A DNA stretch of 7,320 bases from Xanthobacteraceae bacterium (GTDB lineage: Bacteria; Pseudomonadota; Alphaproteobacteria; Rhizobiales; Xanthobacteraceae): contig JASHXZ010000041.1 in assembly GCA_030043285.1 (NCBI GenBank), forward strand, positions 1-7,320, written 5' to 3'. The position numbers were made by a program, and so were the translations under genes. Shown piece by piece: positions 1 to 7,295 of the stretch (the stretch's first letter is position 1; every line of letters starts with the position of its first letter). Below the pieces are notes generated by a model. That model was not told where the DNA came from. It did no database searches and was given only the letters and a program-made list of their open reading frames with translations.

Positions 1-119
1 TGGATCTGATGCGTGAGCGTCGGCGGCGAGATGCCGAGCCGCTCCGCGGCGCGGCTGAAATGCTGCTCCTCGGCGACCGCCACGAAATAGCGGTACAGCC
101 GGTGCTCTATGTTGCTCAT
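1..119 (-). CDS. LysR-type transcriptional regulator, N-terminal fragment (runs off the left edge)
   Basis: Read on the minus strand from the ATG at 119-117, the first 39 codons give a protein beginning [20 protein letters not shown] and continuing [19 protein letters not shown]. This is the classic LysR winged helix-turn-helix start: a YFVAVAEE helix, then the [11 protein letters not shown] turn, then a recognition helix around PPTLTHQI. LysR-family proteins are cytoplasmic DNA-binding regulators whose C-terminal domain binds a small effector; that domain lies outside the window, so the effector is unknown. The start is supported by the usual short distance to the helix-turn-helix and by a modest purine-rich GGAAA about 10 bases upstream. 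The gene diverges from the efflux operon on the plus strand, a common arrangement for LysR genes and their targets, so it is a plausible regulator of the pump. That link is inference from position. The family call is firm; the gene name is not known. Confidence 0.9.
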   Translation of the reverse strand, partial: MSNIEHRLYRYFVAVAEEQHFSRAAERLGISPPTLTHQI

Positions 120-616
120 CGGGTTTTAGTTTCCATCGAAAGAGCCCGCGGGGCGGTTTTAATGACGGAAATACACGCGCGATCCTAGATTATGCACGCG
201 CGCGTTACAAACAAAAAGTGTGCGGCTTGGTTTATTATTTGGTTGATAGCGCGGATCGCGCGACGCACGATCCGCGACGTGCGGCGCACGCGCGAGCGCC
301 GGATTATGACGATCGACATTGAATGCCGAAATGAAATGCGAAGCGTTGTCCGGGAAGATGTCCGCGCGATCCGTTGCCAGACAGTCACCGCGATATCGAT
401 CCGGGCGATCTGTTCCTGCAAATTGCGGCGCTGCGCGAAGGAGAAATGAGCGCCGTAAATAGCGCCACAATTCGACCGGCCGCTGCGCGAAGTGTTACGC
501 GATGCCGGCTGTGCACAAGCCGCGAAATTGCCCGCGAGATACGCAAGCGCCGAACTTGCCAAGACCGCGAAAGCGCCTAGAGCACGTTCCGCTGTAATCG
601 AATCGAGTTCCTTCAT

Positions 617-655
617 TCGTCATGCCCGGGCTTGGGTCAAGCCCGGGCATGACGA
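617..655. repeat. Perfect palindrome with 17-bp arms, resembling dispersed rhizobial palindromic elements
   Basis: The left arm at 617-633 (TCGTCATGCCCGGGCTT) is the exact reverse complement of the right arm at 639-655, separated by the five bases GGGTC. Pairing breaks down beyond the arms apart from one possible wobble. The arm core CATGCCCGGGCTTG resembles short palindromes that I recall as scattered in many copies through intergenic DNA of Bradyrhizobium and relatives; that recollection is family knowledge, not seen here, as this window has only one copy. No run of T follows either arm, so it is not a typical intrinsic terminator, and both flanking genes point away from it. It could form a stable RNA hairpin or cruciform. 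The inverted repeat itself is certain; its membership of a named repeat family is not. Confidence 0.9.
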
Positions 656-765
656 GAACGTGGCGCTATCTGAGCGAGATATGCACCAACTCCGCCGCCG
701 CTGCGCGTCGACTGTGACCCGAATATCACATTGTCCACAGAACGGCCGGCGACCGCGGCCCAGCG

Positions 766-794
766 TTGATATTCACTCCCCTGTGGGGCAGCAT
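766..794 (+). promoter_or_regulatory. Candidate sigma-70-type promoter for the efflux operon (weak)
   Basis: TTGATA at 766-771 matches the -35 consensus at five of six positions. Seventeen bases further on, CAGCAT at 789-794 keeps the second, fifth and sixth bases of TATAAT. A small dyad, CCCC-TGT-GGGG at 778-788, sits between the two boxes. The site lies about 80 bases upstream of the first ATG of the outer-membrane gene, in the right direction. The -10 match is poor and such matches arise by chance, so this is only a candidate. Confidence 0.25.
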
Positions 795-872
795 ATGGGC
801 CTGCGAGTGGGTGCTCGGGCCGGATATCTTAAGCGCAGGAGGGACGTCCTGACCGGATCGCGTTGAGTATCG

Positions 873-2579
873 ATGCGGCGCGACGACGCTCGGCATTATT
901 TGTCAGTCAGTTTCCCGGCCGATAGCGAAGTTCTGCAACAGCGGGTTTCCGTTGTGTATGGGGTGTGCCGTACCGGGGGGCGTGGCGTTCGACGACGCGC
1001 TTTTGCGCCAAGACGCGCGGCGCGCGTTGTCTTTCCTGTTCTGCCTGTTCTGCTGGTTGCCTGCGCGCTCGCCGGCTGCATCGTAGGCCCGAATTACAAG
1101 CCGGCGCCGGCGCCGGTTCCGACCCACTTCAAAGAGCTCAAAGGCTGGAAGCTCGCCACGCCGAGCGACGCGCTCGATCGCGGCGACTGGTGGGCGCCCT
1201 ACCACGATGCCAAGCTCGGCTTGCTGCTGAAACAGGTCGAGGTGTCGAACCAGAACGTCGCGCTGCAGGCCGCCGCCTACGAGCAGGCGCGCGCGGTCAT
1301 CCGCGAGGCGCAAGCCAGCCTGTTTCCGGTAATCACCGCCAACTATACTGGCACCCGCACGCATACCGGGCCGAATGCGGTCAGCACTGCGGGCTCGGCC
1401 ATCGGCGGCTCCGGCGGGCTCGCGGGCGGCGGCGACTCGACAACCTATACGGGGCAGCTCTCCGGCACCTGGGATCTCGACGTCTGGGGCAAGGTGCGCC
1501 GCCAGATCGAATCCAATGCCTCGGCCGCGCAGGCGAGCGCCGCCGATCTCGCCAACGTCAAGCTCTCGCAGCAGTCGCTGCTCGCCACCGCCTATTTCAA
1601 CCTGCGCGCCGAAGACGAGCTGTCCGACCTGTTGAGCCGCACCCTGGTGCAGTATCGCGAGACGCTGCGGGTGACGCAGAACAAGGTCAATGCCGGCTGC
1701 TGCGCGCCGCCGCTCACCTCGGTCACGCCGGCCGACCTCGCGCTCGCCAAGGCGCAGGTCGAGAACACTGAGGCGTCGCTCATCAATGTCGGCGTGTCGC
1801 GCACCGCGAACGAGCACGCCATCGCCATGCTGATCGGCCGGCCGCCGGCCGAGCTGAGCGTCGGGCACCGGCCACTGTCCGGCGCTCACATGCCGCATAT
1901 TCCGATCACCGTGCCGTCGACGCTGCTCGAGCGCCGCCCCGACATATCCCAGGCCGAGCGCACCATGGAGCAGCAAAATGCGCTGATCGGCGTCGCCGAA
2001 GCGGCGTTCTATCCCGACCTCTCATTGTCCGCGATGCTGGAATGGGTCGGCAAGACGCCGTTTCCGTTCAACGTCGCCAACGAGATCTGGTCGCTCGGCG
2101 GCAACGCCTCGGAGGTGCTGTTCGAAGGCGGCTTGCGCTCGGCAGACCTCGACGCAGCGCGCGCGGTCTATTGGCAGAGCGTCGCCAGCTATCGGCAAAC
2201 GGTGTTGGCCGCCTTCCAACAAGTCGAGGACCAGCTTGCCGCCATCCACATCCAGACCCGCCAGCTCGCGGTGCAGCGGCAGGCGGTGATCGATGCCCGC
2301 GAGGCGGTGCGCGTCTACACCAACCAATACACCGCCGGCACCATCGATCTGACCGTGCTGGTCACCGGCGAGGTCACGCTGCTGGCGGACGAGGAAGCCG
2401 AGCTGACGATCCGGCAGAATCTGTTCCTCGCCAGCGTCAGCCTGATCGAGGCGCTGGGCGGAACCTGGGATACGACCTTGCTGCCGAGCGGCGAGGAGCT
2501 GCAAAAGTCGTTCTCGATCCTGCCGAAGTTGCCGGTTACCGATGCGGGGGTGGAATATCCCCCTCCCGTAACACGCTGA
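873..2579 (+). CDS. RND efflux outer-membrane factor lipoprotein (OprM/NodT/TolC-like)
   Basis: This is the outer-membrane duct of a tripartite efflux pump, a trimeric beta-barrel plus periplasmic alpha-helical tunnel that lets substrate leave the cell. A hydrophobic stretch at residues 52-65 leads into the lipobox LAGC, with Cys69 as the likely lipidated residue, followed by IVGPNYKP, the usual mature start of this family. Two outer-membrane efflux repeats follow, roughly residues 104-320 and 345-535. Family landmarks include RGDWW (103-107), SGTWDLDVWGKVRR (197-210), LLERRPDI (351-358) and AEAAFYPDLSL (375-385). The mature part, about 500 residues, is normal for the family. The start is uncertain: the ATG used here gives an unusually long 68-residue leader and lacks a good ribosome binding site, while in-frame GTG codons at 954 and 963 would give leaders of about 40 residues. 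Oddly, the hairpin around residues 271-290 carries a Cys276-Cys277 pair in what looks like a short insertion. The gene is followed by the adaptor and pump genes, so it probably serves them. Confidence 0.93.
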   Translation: MRRDDARHYLSVSFPADSEVLQQRVSVVYGVCRTGGRGVRRRAFAPRRAARVVFPVLPVLLVACALAGCIVGPNYKPAPAPVPTHFKELKGWKLATPSDALDRGDWWAPYHDAKLGLLLKQVEVSNQNVALQAAAYEQARAVIREAQASLFPVITANYTGTRTHTGPNAVSTAGSAIGGSGGLAGGGDSTTYTGQLSGTWDLDVWGKVRRQIESNASAAQASAADLANVKLSQQSLLATAYFNLRAEDELSDLLSRTLVQYRETLRVTQNKVNAGCCAPPLTSVTPADLALAKAQVENTEASLINVGVSRTANEHAIAMLIGRPPAELSVGHRPLSGAHMPHIPITVPSTLLERRPDISQAERTMEQQNALIGVAEAAFYPDLSLSAMLEWVGKTPFPFNVANEIWSLGGNASEVLFEGGLRSADLDAARAVYWQSVASYRQTVLAAFQQVEDQLAAIHIQTRQLAVQRQAVIDAREAVRVYTNQYTAGTIDLTVLVTGEVTLLADEEAELTIRQNLFLASVSLIEALGGTWDTTLLPSGEELQKSFSILPKLPVTDAGVEYPPPVTR

Positions 2580-2764
2580 TTCACAAGGATTTTTAGTGAC
2601 GCGCGTGGCCTGCAAAGCGGTCTTTGCCCGCCGCAACGGCGCTTACCTTACCGCGGCCCGTCCATTTGATTAGCAAAGTTTCATTAGGTAGGGGCTTGCC
2701 GCGCCCGGTATAAGCATCGGTTCAGAGGGATTGGCATCAGTTCAGAGGGACCGGCGACAGCCCC
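2580..2764. other. Intergenic gap between the outer-membrane gene and mdtA
   Basis: This 185-base gap is large for genes of one operon, so mdtABC may have its own promoter or the leader may be processed. TATAAG at 2709-2714 is a good -10 match, but no acceptable -35 lies 16-18 bases upstream. A small hairpin, GCAAAG/CTTTGC at 2612-2617/2622-2627 with a four-base loop, follows the upstream stop but has no T run, so I do not call a terminator. CGCGCGTG at 2600-2607 is the inverse of the CACGCGCG octamer found upstream of the operon. The tandem repeat at 2714-2750 is listed separately. I see no gene in this stretch. Confidence 0.6.
2714..2750 (+). repeat. Two direct repeats of 17 bp at 20-bp spacing before mdtA
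   Basis: GCATCGGTTCAGAGGGA at 2714-2730 is repeated as GCATCAGTTCAGAGGGA at 2734-2750, one mismatch in 17. Each copy is followed by two variable bases and then GGC, so the repeat unit is effectively 20 bp. Each carries AGAGGGA, which resembles a ribosome binding site; the second copy ends 14 bases before the mdtA ATG. Spacing of about two helical turns would suit a dimeric DNA-binding protein contacting one face of the helix, but a chance local duplication of the leader explains it equally well. Confidence 0.85.
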
Positions 2765-4123
2765 ATGGACGAACGAACACGCACTACGGATCACGAACTC
2801 CCGACCGAGCTTCGGCACATCAGCCCGAAGCCCGAGGTCAAGGACCCGCCGTCCGTAAAAAAACGGATCGGCGTCGGCCTGATCGTCGTCGTGCTGCTGG
2901 CGCTCGGCGTTTATCAGATCGCGCGGTTTGCGCACCAGGCGCCGGCCCCGAGCGGCCGCCCGCCGCAAGGCATCCCGCAATCGGTCGGCGCCTCGACGGT
3001 GGCGCTGCACGACGTGCCGGTGGTGGTCGATGCGCTCGGCACCGTCACGCCGCTCGCCACCGTCACCGTGCAGACGCAAATCAGCGGTTATCTGACCGAC
3101 GTCAAATTCACCGAAGGCGACATGGTGAAGAAGGGCGCGCCGCTCGCGCAAATCGATCAGCGGCCCTACGACATCCTCAAGACCCAGTACGAAGGCCAGC
3201 TGGCGCACGACCAGGGTCTGCTCGCCCAGGCCAAAGCCGACCTCACGCGCTTTCAGACGCTCGCCAAGCAGAACTCGATCGCGCTGCAGCAGGCCGACGA
3301 CCAGCAGTTCCTGGTGCAGCAATACGAAGGCACGGTGAAACAGGATCAGGCGATGGTCGCCACGCAGGCGCTCAACATCACCTATTGCAACATCGTGTCG
3401 CCGGTCACCGGCCGCGTCGGGCTGCGCCTGGTCGATCCCGGAAATTACGTGACGCCGTCGAGCGCGACCGGCATCGCGGTGGTCACCCAGCTGCAGCCGA
3501 TCACGGTCATCTTCTCGGTGCCGGAGGACGACCTGCCCGAGATCATGCCGCAGCTCAACGGCGGCGGCACATTGCAGGTCACCGCGTTCGATCGCGCCAA
3601 TCAAAAACAGCTCGCGGTCGGCAAGGTCATCGCCGTCGACAATCAGATCGACACCACGACCGGCACGGTCAAGGTCCGCGCCCAGTTCGACAACGGCGAC
3701 AACGCGCTGTTCCCCAATCAATTCGTCAACGCCGCGCTGCTGGTGAAGACGCTGCAGAACGCCGTGGCGGTGCCGACCGCCGCGATCCAGCGCGGCGCGC
3801 CAGGCGCCTCCGGCGGCGCGCTCGGCAGCTACGTCTACATCATCAACGACGACTCGACCGTCACGGTGCGACCGATCAAAACCGGCCCGACCACCATGTC
3901 GGCGGACAACATCAGCCTGACCGAGGTGCCGAGCGGGCTCACGGCCGGCGAGCGCGTCGTCACCGACGGCTCGGACCGCCTGCGCGAGGGCATGAAAGTC
4001 AAAGTCACCACGATCGACGGCAAGCAGGTTGCGCCGCCGACCGCTCCGGCGGGCGCCAGTGGACATAAACACAGCGGCGCCCGGCACGGCGGCGCCGGCG
4101 CGGCCGGCGGTAGCGGCCAATAG
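2765..4123 (+). CDS. mdtA: MdtA-like RND efflux periplasmic adaptor (membrane fusion protein, HlyD family)
   Basis: The adaptor bridges the inner-membrane RND pump and the outer-membrane duct. A charged cytoplasmic N-terminus of about 34 residues is followed by one membrane anchor at about 35-51. Next come the first half of the lipoyl domain (LGTVTPLATVTVQTQISGYL, 91-110, then FTEGDMVKKGAPLAQID), an alpha-hairpin at about 135-205, the second lipoyl half (NIVSPVTGRVGLRLVDPGNYV, 209-229), a beta-barrel domain, and a membrane-proximal domain ending near 415. VDNQIDTTTGTVKVRAQF (291-308) and LFPNQFVNA (315-323) closely match E. coli MdtA as I remember it. At 452 residues it is somewhat longer than E. 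coli MdtA (about 415). The excess lies in the N-terminal extension and a Gly/Ala/His-rich tail (431-452, with His434, His436 and His441). The ATG is preceded by AGAGGGA at 2744-2750, a slightly distant ribosome binding site. MdtB follows after 52 bases, so the two are probably co-transcribed. Confidence 0.95.
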   Translation: MDERTRTTDHELPTELRHISPKPEVKDPPSVKKRIGVGLIVVVLLALGVYQIARFAHQAPAPSGRPPQGIPQSVGASTVALHDVPVVVDALGTVTPLATVTVQTQISGYLTDVKFTEGDMVKKGAPLAQIDQRPYDILKTQYEGQLAHDQGLLAQAKADLTRFQTLAKQNSIALQQADDQQFLVQQYEGTVKQDQAMVATQALNITYCNIVSPVTGRVGLRLVDPGNYVTPSSATGIAVVTQLQPITVIFSVPEDDLPEIMPQLNGGGTLQVTAFDRANQKQLAVGKVIAVDNQIDTTTGTVKVRAQFDNGDNALFPNQFVNAALLVKTLQNAVAVPTAAIQRGAPGASGGALGSYVYIINDDSTVTVRPIKTGPTTMSADNISLTEVPSGLTAGERVVTDGSDRLREGMKVKVTTIDGKQVAPPTAPAGASGHKHSGARHGGAGAAGGSGQ

Positions 4124-4130
4124 CGGCGAA

Positions 4131-4159
4131 GCGGGCGGCCGCAGTCAAAGCTCGCCCGC
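4131..4159 (+). repeat. Small intercistronic inverted repeat between mdtA and mdtB
   Basis: GCGGGCG at 4131-4137 pairs with CGCCCGC at 4153-4159 across a 15-base loop in the 52-base gap between the two genes. It could form a modest hairpin in the operon mRNA shortly before the mdtB start, affecting message stability or translation. In DNA this GC-rich a seven-base stem may be chance. No T run follows, so it is not a terminator. Confidence 0.35.
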
Positions 4160-4175
4160 ATCATGACGTGATGCG

Positions 4176-7100
4176 ATGAACGTCTCCGAACCCTTTATCC
4201 TGCGGCCGGTCGCCACCACGCTCCTGATGGTGGCGATCATGCTGTCGGGTATCGTCGCCTACACGTTCCTGCCGCTGTCGACCTTGCCCGAGGTCGATTA
4301 TCCGACCATCCAGGTGCAGACGCTCTATCCGGGCGCCAGCCCGGAAGTGATGACGTCGTCGGTCACGGCGCCGCTCGAGCGGCAGTTCGGGCAGATGCCC
4401 GGCCTCAATCAGATGACGTCGGCGAGCTCGGCCGGCGCCTCGGTGATCACGCTGCAGTTCAGCCTCGATCTGAGCCTCGACGTCGCCGAGCAGGAGGTGC
4501 AGGCCTCGATCAACGCCGCCGGCAACCTGCTGCCGGCCGACCTTCCGACGCCGCCGGTCTACGCCAAGGTCAATCCCGCCGACGCGCCGATCCTCACGCT
4601 TGCGGTGACCTCGAAGACGCTGCCGCTCACGCAGCTCGAAGATCTCAGCGAGACCTCGCTCGCGCAGAAGATCTCGCAGCTCAGCGGCGTCGGCCTGGTC
4701 AGCATCAGCGGCGGCCAGCGCCCTGCCGTGCGCGTCCAGGTCGATCCGCGCCAGCTCGCCGCCTACGGCCTCGCCATCGACGACGTGCGCACCACCATCG
4801 GCACGCTTTCCGTCAACACGCCGAAAGGCAATTTCGACGGCCCGCAGCAGGCCTCCACCATCAACGCCAACGATCAGCTCGACACCGCCGAGCAGTATCG
4901 CAACCTCGTCATCGCCTACCACAACGGCGCACCGGTGCGGCTGTCCGACGTCGCCACCATCGTCAGCGGCCCGGAGAACGTGAAGCTCGGCGCCTGGGCC
5001 AATTCCACGCCGGCCATCATCCTGTCGGTGCAGCGCCAGCCCGGCGCCAACATCATCCAGGTCGCCGACCGGGTGCAGAGCCTGTTGCCGCAGCTCACCG
5101 CAGCGCTGCCGGCGGCCGCCGACGTGCGGATCATGAGCGACCGCACGGTGACGATCCGCGCCTCGGTGGCCGACGTCGAGTTCGAGCTCGGGCTCGCGGT
5201 CGTGCTGGTCGTCATCGTGATCTTCCTGTTCCTGCGCACGCTGCCGGGCACCATCATTCCCAGCCTGTCGGTGCCGCTGTCGCTGGTCGGCACGTTCGGG
5301 GCGATGTATCTGCTCGGCTTCTCGCTCGACAATCTGTCGCTGATGGCGCTGACCATCGCCACCGGGTTCGTCGTCGACGACGCCATCGTCATGATCGAGA
5401 ACATCGCCCGCTATGTCGAAGGCGGCATGGACCCGCTGACCGCGGCGTTGCGCGGCTCGCAGCAGATCGGCTTCACCATCATTTCGCTGACGATCTCGCT
5501 GATCGCGGTGCTGATCCCGCTGTTGTTCATGGGCGACGTGGTCGGCCGGCTGTTCCACGAATTCGCCATCACGCTCGCGGTCACCATCGTGATCTCCGCT
5601 GTGGTGTCGCTGACCCTGGTGCCGATGATGTGCGCGCGGCTCATTCGCCATCGCGGCGAAGCCGAACGAAGCGGCTTCGACCTGCGCGCCGAGCGCGCCT
5701 TCAATGCGGTGATCGGCGGCTATGGGCGCGCGCTCAATTGGGTGCTCGATCGCCAGCCGCTGACCCTTGTGGTGGCGCTCGCCACGCTCGGCCTCACGGT
5801 CTACCTCTATTACGAGATCCCGAAGGGCTTCTTCCCGGTGCAGGACACCGGAATGATCCAGGCCATCACCGAGGCGCCGCAGAGCGTCTCGTACGACGAG
5901 ATGGCAAGCCTGCAGGGCAAACTTGCCGAAGCGGTGCTCAAGGATCCGGACGTGGTCAACCTGACCTCGTATGTCGGCGTCGACGGCATCAACCAGACGC
6001 TCAACACCGGCCGGTTTCTGATCACGCTCAAGCCCTATGACGAGCGCAAGCTGAGCGCCAGCGGCATCATCAAGCGGCTGCAGCAGGAGGTCGCGGGCGT
6101 CGACGGCATCTTGCTCTACATGCAGCCGGTGCAGGACCTCACCATCGACTCCACCATCAACCGCGCGCCCTACAATTTCGTGCTCGAGGACGCCAACGCC
6201 GACGAGTTCAACACCTGGGTGCCCAAGCTGGTGGCGCGGCTGTCGCAGCTGCCGGAGGTCACCGACGTCGCCAGCGATCTGCAGCAGCAGGGCCTGGAGG
6301 CTTACCTTTCGATCGATCGCGCCACCGCGAGCCGCTTCGGCATCACGCCGGCGACGGTCGATAACGCGCTTTACGACGCCTTCGGCCAGCGCATCATCTC
6401 GACCATCTACGAGCAGTCCAACCAGCGCCGCGTCATCATGGAGCTCAATCCGGACCTGCAAAAATCGCTGGCCGGACTGTCGTCGATCTATCTGCCGTCA
6501 TCGTCGTCCACGACCAACGGCCAGGTGCCGCTGTCGGCGATCGTCCACGTCGAGCAGCGCACCGGACCGCTGTTGATCACGCATTACGGTCAGTTTCCCG
6601 CCACCACGATTTCGTTCAACACCGCGCCGGGTTATTCGCTCGATTCAGCGGTCACCGCCATCCAGAAGGCGGAAACCGAGGTCGGCCTGCCGGACAGCTT
6701 CATCACCGCCTTCCAGGGCACCGCGGCGGCGTTCCAGTCGTCGTTGAGCAATGAAGCGTTCCTGTTCATCGCCGCAATCGTCGCCATGTACATCGTGCTT
6801 GGCGTACTCTACGAGAGCTTCATTCATCCGATCACCATTCTGTCGACCCTGCCGTCCGCCGGCGTCGGCGCACTGTTGTCGCTTATGCTGCTCGGCTACG
6901 ACCTCGACGTCATCTCGATCATCGGCATCATTTTGTTGATCGGCATCGTCAAGAAGAACGGCATCATGATGATCGACTTCGCGCTCGATGCCGAGCGGTC
7001 CGAAGGCTTGGCGCCGCGCGAGGCGATCTATCAGGCGTCGCTGCTGCGCTTCCGGCCGATCCTGATGACCACCATGGCGGCGATCCTCGGCGCGCTGCCG

Positions 7101-7295
7101 CTGATGCTCGGCACCGGCACTGGCTCCGAGTTGCGCCATCCGCTCGGCGTCGCGCTGGTCGGCGGCTTGATCGTCAGCCAGTTGCTGACGCTGTTCACGA
7201 CGCCGGTGATCTATCTGTATTTCGACCGGCTGGCGGTTCGCCTCACCGGACGGCGGCCGGCCAATCCTTTGGCGCGCGGCGAGCCGGCCGAATGA
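4176..7295 (+). CDS. mdtB: MdtB-like RND multidrug efflux permease subunit
   Basis: This is an inner-membrane proton/substrate antiporter of the RND (HAE1, AcrB-like) family. The 1039 residues match E. coli MdtB (about 1040), and the N-terminus [19 protein letters not shown] is very close to MdtB. The layout is complete: TM1 at about 11-32, a first periplasmic porter/docking loop at about 33-335, TM2-6 at about 336-490, TM7 at about 527-546, a second periplasmic loop at about 547-858, and TM8-12 at about 860-1017. Proton-relay residues are intact: Asp401-Asp402 in TM4 (GFVVDDAIV), Lys927 in TM10 (VKKN), and Arg958 and Thr965 in TM11 (RFRPILMT), corresponding to AcrB D407/D408, K940, R971 and T978. 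In E. coli, MdtB pairs with MdtC as a B2C trimer in which MdtB is thought to carry proton transport. No clear ribosome binding site precedes the ATG, and two tiny ORFs overlap into it, suggesting translational coupling. The mdtC-like start overlaps its stop codon. The substrate cannot be predicted. Confidence 0.96.
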   Translation: MNVSEPFILRPVATTLLMVAIMLSGIVAYTFLPLSTLPEVDYPTIQVQTLYPGASPEVMTSSVTAPLERQFGQMPGLNQMTSASSAGASVITLQFSLDLSLDVAEQEVQASINAAGNLLPADLPTPPVYAKVNPADAPILTLAVTSKTLPLTQLEDLSETSLAQKISQLSGVGLVSISGGQRPAVRVQVDPRQLAAYGLAIDDVRTTIGTLSVNTPKGNFDGPQQASTINANDQLDTAEQYRNLVIAYHNGAPVRLSDVATIVSGPENVKLGAWANSTPAIILSVQRQPGANIIQVADRVQSLLPQLTAALPAAADVRIMSDRTVTIRASVADVEFELGLAVVLVVIVIFLFLRTLPGTIIPSLSVPLSLVGTFGAMYLLGFSLDNLSLMALTIATGFVVDDAIVMIENIARYVEGGMDPLTAALRGSQQIGFTIISLTISLIAVLIPLLFMGDVVGRLFHEFAITLAVTIVISAVVSLTLVPMMCARLIRHRGEAERSGFDLRAERAFNAVIGGYGRALNWVLDRQPLTLVVALATLGLTVYLYYEIPKGFFPVQDTGMIQAITEAPQSVSYDEMASLQGKLAEAVLKDPDVVNLTSYVGVDGINQTLNTGRFLITLKPYDERKLSASGIIKRLQQEVAGVDGILLYMQPVQDLTIDSTINRAPYNFVLEDANADEFNTWVPKLVARLSQLPEVTDVASDLQQQGLEAYLSIDRATASRFGITPATVDNALYDAFGQRIISTIYEQSNQRRVIMELNPDLQKSLAGLSSIYLPSSSSTTNGQVPLSAIVHVEQRTGPLLITHYGQFPATTISFNTAPGYSLDSAVTAIQKAETEVGLPDSFITAFQGTAAAFQSSLSNEAFLFIAAIVAMYIVLGVLYESFIHPITILSTLPSAGVGALLSLMLLGYDLDVISIIGIILLIGIVKKNGIMMIDFALDAERSEGLAPREAIYQASLLRFRPILMTTMAAILGALPLMLGTGTGSELRHPLGVALVGGLIVSQLLTLFTTPVIYLYFDRLAVRLTGRRPANPLARGEPAE

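Larger units (their letters stand above)
120..872. other. Long non-coding stretch between the divergent LysR gene and the efflux operon
   Basis: I see no convincing gene here. Open frames exist on both strands, but their translations are Arg/Ala/Ser-rich, lack family motifs and have no good ribosome binding sites. The part nearest the regulator (about 120-250) is relatively A/T-rich, as expected for a promoter region. On the minus strand CATAAT (complement of 189-194) could be a -10 box for the LysR gene, but no good -35 accompanies it. A 9-bp inverted repeat lies at 250-258/268-276, and the octamer CACGCGCG occurs at 174-181, 195-202 and 287-294; these are possible regulator sites. A perfect palindrome at 617-655 and a weak promoter candidate at 766-794 are listed separately. 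A strong Shine-Dalgarno-like AGGAGGG at 837-843 has no ATG, GTG or TTG at a usable distance. The stretch is long for a simple divergent promoter and may include decayed sequence. Confidence 0.7.

Noticed and set aside
185..616. 143-codon minus-strand frame with a lipoprotein-like N-terminus (ALAYLAGNFAAC)
   Set aside because: The first 40 residues look plausible, but the rest is Arg/Ile/Ser-rich noise, no ribosome binding site precedes the ATG, and the start abuts the 617-655 palindrome. A decayed gene cannot be excluded, but I cannot support a call.
617..655. Intrinsic terminator
   Set aside because: The stem is strong, but no T run follows on either strand and no gene ends nearby.
731..739. 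DnaA-box-like TTGTCCACA, suggesting an origin
   Set aside because: It is a single site with one mismatch to TTATCCACA; there is no cluster, AT-rich unwinding region or replication gene.
492..866. 124-codon plus-strand frame
   Set aside because: It reads straight through the palindrome (giving HARAWVKPGHDE), is Arg-rich, and has no recognisable domain.
2612..2627. Intrinsic terminator after the outer-membrane gene
   Set aside because: It is only a 6-bp stem with a four-base loop and no T run, so it is not convincing as a terminator.
4111..4130. 10-bp tandem repeat (TAGCGGCCAA / TAGCGGCGAA) across the mdtA stop codon
   Set aside because: It is two short imperfect copies in GC-rich low-complexity coding sequence, so slippage or chance is enough.
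4161..6461. 766-codon open frame on the minus strand opposite mdtB, and similar long antisense frames at 2684-4120 and 903-1976
   Set aside because: These lie opposite clearly homologous RND, adaptor and outer-membrane genes. Their translations are Arg/Asp/His/Gly-rich without family motifs, the usual artefact of high-GC third positions.
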